Of a stretch of DNA of 64,000 nucleotides, positions 57,875-64,000 are shown one piece after another. The notes under the pieces were generated by a model, which saw only the letters and a program-made list of their open reading frames with translations, was not told the origin of the DNA and did no database searches. The DNA is from RPQJ01 sp044226195 (GTDB taxonomy: Bacteria; Pseudomonadota; Gammaproteobacteria; Steroidobacterales; Steroidobacteraceae), in the NCBI GenBank assembly GCA_044226195.1, contig JBGAHO010000020.1, positions 1 to 64,000 of the forward strand, in the 5' to 3' direction. A program made the position numbers and the translations under genes. Positions within the stretch are counted from its first letter, which is position 1; each line of letters starts with the position of its first letter.

Positions 57875-58519
57875 TCAGGCCTTGCGGCGCCGCGACAGGC
57901 CGACACCCGCCAGGCCGAGGCCCAGCAGCGCGAGCGTGCCCGGCTCCGGGACCCGGTTCGGATTGGTCGAACCGAAGGTGATGTTGTCGAAGCCCACCTG
58001 GTTCACCGTGCCGCCGAAGTCGATCGAGCGCGCGAGGCCCGAGAACGACAGCGAGCCGATGGCCCAGTTGCTGAACGGGTTCAGGGGATCCGGACCCGCG
58101 CCCAGCGCATTGAGGTTGATCGAACCGATGAGGTTGCCCGTGGCGTTGAGACCGTCGTAGACGTTCACGACCGCCGGGTAGCTCACCGTCGAGTAGTAGA
58201 ACGAGAAGCCCGTGTCGAAGCCCGGCGAGTAGTTGAGCACCGCCGATCCCGTCAGGAAGAACATGATCGTGTTCGGCGACGGCTCATTGCTGAAGTTCGC
58301 CGACGGATCCTGCTCGACCAGCGAGAGGGCGTTGGAGCCGAACTGGATGCCGTAGTTGGTGCCCGAGTTGCCCTGGCTGTCCGTCCCGCCGTTGTAGAAG
58401 CTGTTGATCGACGCCTGGCTGCCCAGACCCTCGAAGTCGAGGAGGATCGTGGCGGAGGCCGTCGAAGCCACACCCAGCGTCGCGGCGAGTGCGGCCCCGC
58501 AAATGACCCATTTCTTCAT
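57875..58519 (-). CDS. PEP-CTERM sorting-signal protein
   Basis: This 214-residue exported protein has an N-terminal signal peptide (residues 1-23, ending ASTASA) and a C-terminal PEP-CTERM tripartite signal: the VPEPGT motif, a hydrophobic helix (LALLGLGLAGVGL) and a basic tail (SRRRKA). Such proteins are processed by exosortase EpsH-type enzymes and are linked to exopolysaccharide production. The mature region is Gly/Asn/Ser-rich with ILLDFEGLG, GFDTGFSFYYSTVSYPAVVNVYD and VNQVGFDNITFG, a beta-sandwich-like pattern. GGGAGCGGG precedes the ATG. No exosortase lies in this window. A consensus sigma-54 promoter lies 62 nt upstream. Confidence 0.92.
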   Translation of the reverse strand: MKKWVICGAALAATLGVASTASATILLDFEGLGSQASINSFYNGGTDSQGNSGTNYGIQFGSNALSLVEQDPSANFSNEPSPNTIMFFLTGSAVLNYSPGFDTGFSFYYSTVSYPAVVNVYDGLNATGNLIGSINLNALGAGPDPLNPFSNWAIGSLSFSGLARSIDFGGTVNQVGFDNITFGSTNPNRVPEPGTLALLGLGLAGVGLSRRRKA

Positions 58520-58549
58520 ATTTTCCCGCTCCCTTTGACGATTTCCCAT

Positions 58550-58567
58550 GCACCGTTGCATCGGTGC
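58550..58567 (-). other. 5'-leader hairpin of the PEP-CTERM transcript
   Basis: GCACCG and CGGTGC are a perfect 6-bp inverted repeat with a 6-nt loop. With initiation predicted near 58570 from the sigma-54 promoter, the hairpin would form at the very 5' end of the mRNA. Confidence 0.4.
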
Positions 58568-58580
58568 TCGCCAAGGACGT

Positions 58581-58596
58581 AGCAAGTCGTGTGCCA
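58581..58596 (-). promoter_or_regulatory. Consensus sigma-54 (RpoN) promoter of the PEP-CTERM gene
   Basis: On the minus strand the sequence is TGGCACACGACTTGCT, an exact match to the -24/-12 consensus TGGCAC-N5-TTGCT. The predicted start of transcription is near 58570, giving a leader of about 50 nt. An inverted repeat TTGAA-N4-TTCAA (58620-58633) lies further upstream and could be an activator site. Confidence 0.85.
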
Positions 58597-58761
58597 GACC
58601 CGTCCGGCAAACTTCCAAATTGAAAGAATTCAAGCGACTAGCGTCCCTGCGGGAAGCCCGCGCCGGATGCCAGCCGTCCATTTCGCGGCCCGCTGTAAAT
58701 TCCGCCGACGCTGAAATCGCGGTTTCTGCTGCACCGCGCCAAGGGAAATCAGCGGGTTGGC

Positions 58762-59379
58762 TCAGGAGCGGCGCGGGCGCCGCATCGTCACGGTGATCAA
58801 CAGTCCGACGATCGCGCCGGCGCTCGCGAGCGCCATGTCCTTCTGCGCGTCCCAGCCGTCGCCCTGCGTGCCGAGATACGCGGCGCCCAGGTCGCCTCCG
58901 AACACGGCGGCCGCGAGCCATTCGACGAGTTCATAGATGACCGAGTGCCCCATGAGGAACAGCACGGGCATCAGCCAGCGCCACACGCGCTCGGGCCGCG
59001 CGCGGGCGGCGAACAATTCCCAGGTCGCCGGGAACATCAGCAGCCCGTAGCTGAAGTGCACGAAGCGATCGTATTGATTGCGTCCCGCCGGCGCACTGAG
59101 CGTCAGGCCGGCGCTCTCGAGCCAGGCGCGCCACGGAACCTCGCTGTAGGTGTAGTGCGCGCCCACCTCGTGCAGCGCGAAGAACAGGAACAGGCACGTG
59201 TAGGCGAAGTTCGAGAAGCGCAGGCTGCGATACGTCGCGACGAAGAGCGGCACGGCGATGAACACCAGCACGTTCTCGAGCAGCCAGTCCTGCCGATACC
59301 AGGGATGGATCGCGAGCAGCGCCCAGAGGACGGCGAACACGGACAGCAGGGTGGCGGGATAGCGATCCGAGGAAGTCAC
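58762..59379 (-). CDS. DUF2238/YjdF-like integral membrane protein
   Basis: This 205-residue inner-membrane protein has about six predicted helices. The family signature HEVGAHYTYSEVPW lies in the middle, with QYDRFVHFSYGLLMFP and GHSVIYELVEW after it and TQGDGWDAQKDMALASAGA near the end. This matches the DUF2238 family (E. coli YjdF), which has no known function. It is transcribed away from the Usp gene and towards the PEP-CTERM gene, from which it is separated by a 242-bp gap carrying the sigma-54 promoter. Confidence 0.85.
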   Translation of the reverse strand: MTSSDRYPATLLSVFAVLWALLAIHPWYRQDWLLENVLVFIAVPLFVATYRSLRFSNFAYTCLFLFFALHEVGAHYTYSEVPWRAWLESAGLTLSAPAGRNQYDRFVHFSYGLLMFPATWELFAARARPERVWRWLMPVLFLMGHSVIYELVEWLAAAVFGGDLGAAYLGTQGDGWDAQKDMALASAGAIVGLLITVTMRRPRRS

Positions 59380-59509
59380 GCAGCGCCTTCCTTTGCTCGC
59401 GCGGTGCTTAGGTACAACCCGTCACGCTGCGCCGGGTTTCCTGAGACGCCGCACGGCTATGCTTTTTCGAGGCCATTCTACGCCCGGCGCTGCGGCCGGG
59501 GAGGCGACG

Positions 59510-60430
59510 ATGGAGACCTTGCGCAGCATCCTCGTCCTGATGGAACCCGCGGTCGAGCAGCAGGCCGCCTTCGAAGCGGCGCTGCCGCTGGCGCAGGCAC
59601 TGGGCGCGCGCCTGCACCTGCTGATGACCGATTACCGCGACCTGCACGTCTCGTTCTACGAGCCTCCCGCGCCGGGCCTGCTGCAGTATCGCGAGTCGGT
59701 GCTGGCGACCCACCGCGTCATGCTCGAGCGTTGCGTCGAGCGCGCGGGTGCCGCCGGCGTCCCGGCCGATTTCGAGTGCCTGTGGGGCACGCCGTTCCAC
59801 GAGATCGCGGTGGAGCACGTGCACAAGCTGCGACCCGACCTCGTCGTGAAGCAGAGCGTGCACCACGGGCGCATCGAGCGGACGCTCTTCACCGGATCCG
59901 ACTGGCACCTGATCCGCGACTGCCCGGCACCGCTGCTGCTGGTGAAGGATCCGACGCGACTCGCGGCGCCGCGCATCCTGGTGTGCGTCGATCCGCAGCA
60001 CCTGCACGACAAGCCGGCCGCGCTCGATCACCAGTTGCTCGGCAGCGCCGCGCTGCTGCACGAGCGGCTCGGTGGCGAAGTGCACGCGCTGCACGTGTTC
60101 GCGCTGCCGCATCCGGTCGCGGTGATCGGCGACGCCTACGTGGCGGCCACCGGCATGGTGCCGGACGAAGCGACGCTCGACGTGGCGAATCGGAGCCTGC
60201 ACGACCTGCTCGCGGCGCATCCCTCGTTCCGCGAGCACGCGCACCTGCGCGTCGGCATCCCCGCGCAGGACATCGTCAGCGAAGCGCTGTCGCTCGACGC
60301 GGACCTCCTGGTGATGGGCGCCGTGTCGCGTCGACGCCTGGAGCGCTGGTTCATCGGCAACACGGCGGAAGCCGTGCTCGACCGGGTGCCGTGCAACGTG
60401 TGGGTGGAGAAGCCGCGCGCCGCGGGCTGA
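59510..60430 (+). CDS. Tandem universal stress protein
   Basis: This 306-residue protein has two UspA-fold domains: residues 1 to about 150 (LRSILVLMEPAVEQQAAFEAALPLAQALGA, DLVVKQSVHH) and 155-306 (RILVCVDPQ, DLLVMGAVSRRRLERWFIGNTAEAVLDRVPCNVWV). The second keeps the G-2x-G-9x-G-like ATP-binding region in altered form. GGGGAGG before ATG 59510 supports that start; an ATG 17 codons upstream is possible. E. coli UspE has the same tandem form. The gene converges on the APH-AAA kinase with a 4-nt gap. Confidence 0.9.
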   Translation: METLRSILVLMEPAVEQQAAFEAALPLAQALGARLHLLMTDYRDLHVSFYEPPAPGLLQYRESVLATHRVMLERCVERAGAAGVPADFECLWGTPFHEIAVEHVHKLRPDLVVKQSVHHGRIERTLFTGSDWHLIRDCPAPLLLVKDPTRLAAPRILVCVDPQHLHDKPAALDHQLLGSAALLHERLGGEVHALHVFALPHPVAVIGDAYVAATGMVPDEATLDVANRSLHDLLAAHPSFREHAHLRVGIPAQDIVSEALSLDADLLVMGAVSRRRLERWFIGNTAEAVLDRVPCNVWVEKPRAAG

Positions 60431-60434
60431 GCAT

Positions 60435-62010
60435 TCAGGTGTGCGGCGCAATGGCGCGCAGGCACTCGAGGGCCTCGACGTCTGGGTTCGCCTTTGTCGT
60501 GTCGATGTCGATGACGACGTCGCGCTCGCCGTCCTCGAACGGTTCCCAATAGCCCGCCTGCCGATCGAGCAGGGCCACGTCCGCTTCCGATGCGTCGCGA
60601 CCTTCGTCGCGCGCGCGCGACGCGCTCGCGCCGGGTCGCCAGCGGCGCCGTGCTGTGCAGGATGTGTGCCGGGCAGCCTCGCTGCCGCGCGACCGCCCGC
60701 AGTTCGGCGCGCTCGTTCCGTCGCAGGCTGGCCGCGTCGACGATGACGTTCTCGCCCGCATCGAGACACCTCGCCGCGCACTCGACCAGCCGCGCGTAGG
60801 TGCGGGCATTGAACTCGCGGGTGTACAGGCCGCCGTCGGGCGGCGAGCGTGAATCGGCGAGCGCGTCGAGTCCGGCGAGGCGCTTGCGTTCCACGTCCGA
60901 GCGCAGGTGCAGCGCCTCGAGCGCCGGCGCCACGCGTCGTGCCAGCCACGTCTTGCCGGAGCCCGACAGTCCGCAGGAGAGGACCAGGCGCGGTGTCGAT
61001 GGCTGCATGCGTCGTTCGGCCCACAGGAGGTACCGGAGCAAGGGCGGGTCCGTCTCCGGGCGCTCGCCACGCTGTCGCGCGCGCAGGGCGGCCACTTTGG
61101 CGCGAACCAGGGACCGATACGTCTCGTACCACGGCAGGAGTGGCAGCGCATCGAAGTCGCCGAGCGCGTTGACCCACGCGTCGAGCGCCGCATGGCGCAG
61201 GTCGCGTCGACCGCGCGCGGCGAGATCCATCGTGAGGAAGGCGATATCGGCCGCGACGTCGATGTTGCGCAGGGCGGGATCGAACTCGATGCCGTCGAAC
61301 GCCGTCAATCGATCGCGCCAGCGCACGACGTTGGCGCAGTGCAAGTCGCCGTGGCATTCGCGGATCCAGCCGGCATCGACACGCTGCTGCCACTGCAGCT
61401 GCAATCGCGGGGTGGTCGCATCGGTCCAGTCCCGCAGGGTTCGCAGCAGCCGCGGCACCGGCTCGGTCAGGGCCAGCGCGGCGAGTTCCGCGAAGTTGTC
61501 GAGCAGTACCTGGCGCACACGCGACGGCGAACCGAAACCGGTGCCGGGATCGACGCGCGCGGCGCGGGCATGCACGGCGGCGATCTGTGCGCCGAGGGCC
61601 GCAAGTTCCTCGCATCGCGCCTCGCCGCGCTCGACCAGCGCATCGAGTTCCTGGCGCGGGTCGAACTGCACCATGCGCACGGCGTGATCGACGACCTCGC
61701 CGTGATTCGATCCCATCCGGAGGCGATCGCCATCGCGCACGATCGGCACGACGTCGAGGTACAGGTCCGGTGCGAAGCGGCGATTGAGGCGCAGTTCCTC
61801 GGCGCAGCAGTGCGCGCGACGCTCGGCCGTCGAATAGTCCAGGAAGCTGAGCCGCAAGGGCTTCTTGACCTTGTAGGCGCAGGGGCCCGTCAGCGCGACC
61901 CAGGAAACGTGCGTTTCGACGAGGCGCACCGGCGCGTCGACGGGATGGGGATAGGTGGCGGGATCGAGCAGCGCCGCGGGCAGCGCGACGGCCGCTCCGG
62001 TCGCAATCAT
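60435..62010 (-). pseudogene. APH-like/AAA kinase fusion, frameshifted in a (CG)6 tract
   Basis: The intact protein would be about 524 residues. Residues 1-330 form an aminoglycoside-phosphotransferase-like domain (YKVKKPLRLSFLDYST, then ECHGDLHCANVV and FDGIEFDPALRNIDVAADIAFL). From about 340 there is a P-loop kinase domain (SCGLSGSGKTWLARR, LRSDVERKRLAG, VIVDAASLRRNERA). After RRERVARA the frame leaves the domain. The expected continuation (RDEGRDASEADVALLDRQ to AIAPHT and a stop at 60435) is in the next frame. The switch falls at the (CG)6 run 60608-60619, where one more dinucleotide would restore the frame. It may be a real mutation, a phase-variable tract or a sequencing error. Confidence 0.8.
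60608..60619. repeat. (CG)6 dinucleotide tract at the kinase frameshift
   Basis: CGCGCGCGCGCG lies exactly where coding switches frame in the APH-AAA kinase gene. Tracts of this sort are prone to slippage and to sequencing error. Reading through in either single frame loses one half of the P-loop kinase domain. Confidence 0.75.
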
Positions 62011-62165
62011 GACGCATTCCCCGGTTTCGGTGCTCGACGGCGGCTCCTGCCAGTGTACGCTGGCCCTCGACGCCCCGGGCCCCTGCGATCAATACTTATG
62101 GCTCGCAAGGGATGCCGTTCGACAATGAAGTCGTCCAGACCGTGGACACAAAGGAAATCCTCACC

Positions 62166-62519
62166 GTGACCATTCCCGTCAACATCACCTTCCGCCACAT
62201 GGAAAGCTCCGCGGCCGTCGAGACGCGGGTCCATGAACTGGTGGGCCACCTCGGTGTCTTCAGCGATCGCATCCAGTCCTGCCGCGTGGTGATCGACTCG
62301 CCGCACCGGCATCATCACCAGGGAAAGGTGTTCGCGGTCAAGGTACTGCTCGAACTGCCGGGGGACGACGTGGTCGTCGACATGGAAAGGCCGCAGCGCG
62401 ACAACCACGAGGACGTCTACGTCGTGCTGCGCGACGCCTTCGACGCCGCCAAGCGGCAGTTGCAGCAGCGCATGTCCAGCCTGCGGGGTGACGGCAAGCG
62501 ACGCGAGACCCTGAGTTGA
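62166..62519 (+). CDS. Short HPF/RaiA-family ribosome-associated protein
   Basis: This 117-residue protein of the HPF/YfiA (S30EA) fold may bind idle ribosomes: IPVNITFRHMESSAAVETRVHELV, CRVVIDSPHRHHHQGKVFAVKVLLELPG, then NHEDVYVVLRDAFDAAKRQLQ. The HHHQGK signature marks the variant found near stress genes in Proteobacteria. GTG 62166 is preceded by AAGGA and matches the family start. An in-frame ATG at 62112 would add 18 unconserved residues. The stop overlaps the next gene's TTG start (TTGA). Confidence 0.82.
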   Translation: MTIPVNITFRHMESSAAVETRVHELVGHLGVFSDRIQSCRVVIDSPHRHHHQGKVFAVKVLLELPGDDVVVDMERPQRDNHEDVYVVLRDAFDAAKRQLQQRMSSLRGDGKRRETLS

Positions 62520-63514
62520 CGTCGGCGCCGCTGCTGTTCGCGCCGGCCGCGAGCCGGCCCTTCGGCGAGCGCGTCGCGGCGGCGCTCGGTTGCGAACTCG
62601 CGCCGATGGAAGAGCGCGAGTTCGAAGGCGGCGAGCACAAGACCCGGCCGCTCGTCAGCGTCCGCGGGCGCGACGTGTTCGTGCTGCAGTCCCTGAGCGG
62701 CGATGCCGCCGGCAGCGCCAATGACCGCCTGTGCCGGCTGCTCTTCTTCATCGCGGGCCTCAAGGACAGCGGCGCGTCCCGCGTCACCGCCTGCCTGCCG
62801 TTCCTCTGTTACGCGCGCAAGGACCGCCGCACCAAGGAGCGCGATCCCGTCACGCTGCGGTACGTCGCGCAGTTGCTGGAGGCGATGGGCACCGACCACG
62901 TGATGGTGCTCGACGCGCACAATCTCGCGGCCTTCGAGAACGCGTTCCGCTGCCCGGTCGATCATCTCGATGCCGCGCCGCTGCAGGCCCGGCAGCTCGC
63001 GAAAGATCTCGCGCCGGGGCCGGTGACCGTCGTCTCGCCCGATTTCGGCGGCGCCAAGCGCGCGCAGCGGTTGCAGGACCTGCTGGCCGTCTACTCCGGG
63101 CGCGACGTCGGCTTCGCCTTGCACGAAAAGCGGCGCAGCAGTGGCGTCGTCAGTGGCGACCTGCTGATCGGCCCGGTGCAGGGCGCCCACGTGATCGTGG
63201 TCGACGACCTGATCAGCGCCGGGTCCACGATCCTGCGCGCGGTGCAGGCCTGTCGTGCGGCCGGTGCAGTGCGTGTCGATGCATGCGCGACGCACGGTGT
63301 CTTCGAGCCCGAGGCGCGCCGCCTGCTCGGCCCCGACGGTCCGGATCGCCTGTGGATCACCGACTCGATCCTGCCCACGCGGATCACGCCGGCGGCCGGT
63401 GAGCGTGCACCCGTCGTGCTGGCCGCGTCGGGGCTGTTCGGTGAAGCGATCCGGCGCATCTTCGCCGGCGAATCCGTGGTGGCGCTGCGCGAACTCGGCG
63501 TGAAGCCCGGCTGA
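62516..63514 (+). CDS. Divergent second PRPP-synthetase-like protein
   Basis: This 332-residue phosphoribosyltransferase-fold protein is related to Prs: FVLQSLSGDAAGSANDRLCRLLFFI, CYARKDRRTKERDPVTLRYVAQLL, VLDAHNLAAFENAF, VSPDFGGAKRAQRL and the PRPP loop VIVVDDLISAGSTILRAV. It differs from the canonical copy (51440) at diagnostic places: DDLISAGST in place of DDMVDTAGT, and DAHN in place of DLHA. TTG 62516 overlaps the HPF stop, so the two are coupled. It probably makes or uses PRPP under special conditions; this is inference. Confidence 0.85.
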   Translation: MTSAPLLFAPAASRPFGERVAAALGCELAPMEEREFEGGEHKTRPLVSVRGRDVFVLQSLSGDAAGSANDRLCRLLFFIAGLKDSGASRVTACLPFLCYARKDRRTKERDPVTLRYVAQLLEAMGTDHVMVLDAHNLAAFENAFRCPVDHLDAAPLQARQLAKDLAPGPVTVVSPDFGGAKRAQRLQDLLAVYSGRDVGFALHEKRRSSGVVSGDLLIGPVQGAHVIVVDDLISAGSTILRAVQACRAAGAVRVDACATHGVFEPEARRLLGPDGPDRLWITDSILPTRITPAAGERAPVVLAASGLFGEAIRRIFAGESVVALRELGVKPG

Positions 63515-63518
63515 CGCG

Positions 63519-64000
63519 TCACTCGAGTGCGCGCGTGGCGTCGCGCACGGCCTGGTCGAGGTAGCTGTCGGCGCGAGCGAGCCAGTCGGCCGGCGTGCCG
63601 TCGCCGGTTTCCGATGCTCGCCAGGCGTAGAGCTTGGCCCGCGTCGCGCCACGGTGGCTGCGGTAGAACGCGAGCAGTTCGGGCGGCGCATCGTCGTGCA
63701 GCAGCGCCAGGCAAGCGCGCGTGAAGTGCTGGCCCACCGAAGCATGCCCCAGCCGGGCGCACTCCAGTTCGAGGAAGCTGAGTTCCTCCGCGCGATCGAG
63801 CAGCCGCAGGTCGCGGTCGAATTCCAGGCAGTCGATGATCGACGGCGGGTCGTCCAGGAAGACGTGCTCGGGCCGCAGGTCGCCGTGCGCCTCGACGACG
63901 CAACCATGAACCGCGCGGGCCGCGAGCAGGTCCGCACGTTGCGCGATGAATGCCCGCTGGAATCGGTGCAACTCATCGGCCACCGGCCGGCCCGCCGCCG
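63519..64000 (-). CDS. APH-like kinase-family protein, C-terminal part (cut by window edge)
   Basis: About 160 C-terminal residues of a protein related to the APH domain at 60435-62010. The catalytic loop reads EAHGDLRPEHVFL and the metal site IIDCLEFDRDLRLLDRAEELSFL, followed by SVGQHFTRACLALLHDDAP and a closing helix. The frame is open to the window edge, so a GTG at 63983 is unlikely to be the true start. It is convergent with the PRPP-synthetase-like gene, 4 nt apart. Confidence 0.8.
   Translation of the reverse strand, partial: AAGRPVADELHRFQRAFIAQRADLLAARAVHGCVVEAHGDLRPEHVFLDDPPSIIDCLEFDRDLRLLDRAEELSFLELECARLGHASVGQHFTRACLALLHDDAPPELLAFYRSHRGATRAKLYAWRASETGDGTPADWLARADSYLDQAVRDATRALE

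Noticed and set aside
62040..62110. Anr/Fnr box in front of the HPF-prs-like pair
   Set aside because: GCGATCAA occurs once but the partner half-site TTGAT is missing at the right spacing, so an oxygen-sensing site cannot be claimed.

Overview
The window is 64 kb of very GC-rich, densely packed chromosomal DNA. Gene order and content point to a gammaproteobacterium: lptD-surA-pdxA, mreBCD-mrdA-rodA-dac-dat-ybeD next to lipB-lipA, hemA-prfA-prmC, and lolB-ispE-tRNA-Gln-prs-rplY-pth-ychF. GatCAB, AmgK/MurU, CreBCD and a PEP-CTERM protein would fit a Xanthomonadales/Nevskiales/Steroidobacterales-like lineage. That placement is inference from context, not a database result. Almost all of it is coding, and no intergenic gap exceeds 300 bases. 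I saw no CRISPR array, integrase, transposase or rRNA.

Layout. 1-5645: outer-membrane biogenesis operon lptD-surA-pdxA (minus), divergent from the amgK-murU muropeptide-recycling pair. 5801-7526: lipA-lipB, running head-on into a long minus-strand cell-wall operon (16600 to 7481: mreB, mreC, mreD, mrdA, rodA, mltB, dac, dat, ybeD). 16734-22412: gatC-gatA-gatB, class I fumarase, hslO. 22468-28504: a minus-strand sensory block made of a TonB-dependent receptor, a YfiR protein, a CHASE8-like hybrid histidine kinase, and a membrane-anchored YheO-type PAS protein. 28655-34115: an ArsR-methyltransferase regulator (SahR-like) with a 20-bp palindromic operator, followed by one 1506-residue reading frame that joins MetF to a complete cobalamin-dependent MetH. 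34201-40317: a small outer-membrane protein, a D-aminoacylase-like protein lacking the usual HxH motif, and creB-creC-creD with a perfect CreB tag before creD. 48018-40357 (minus): hemA-prfA-prmC-ppiB-mtgA, then a Baeyer-Villiger-type monooxygenase and an M28 peptidase. 48109-54942: TPR lipoprotein-lolB-ispE-tRNA-Gln-prs-rplY-pth-ychF. 54987-59379: glpQ between inverted copies of a short repeat, an unknown secreted protein, tRNA-Met, a PEP-CTERM protein behind a consensus sigma-54 promoter, and a YjdF-like membrane protein. 59510-64000: a stress/dormancy-like cluster with a tandem Usp protein, a frameshifted APH-AAA kinase, a short HPF, a divergent second PRPP-synthetase-like protein, and the end of a second APH-type gene.

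The least ordinary items are the MetF-MetH fusion with its SahR-like operator, the receptor/YfiR/CHASE8 kinase system, the sigma-54-driven PEP-CTERM gene, and the repeat TAGGGGACATTCCTCTTTTC, which occurs three times, each time just after a stop codon and in the sense orientation.
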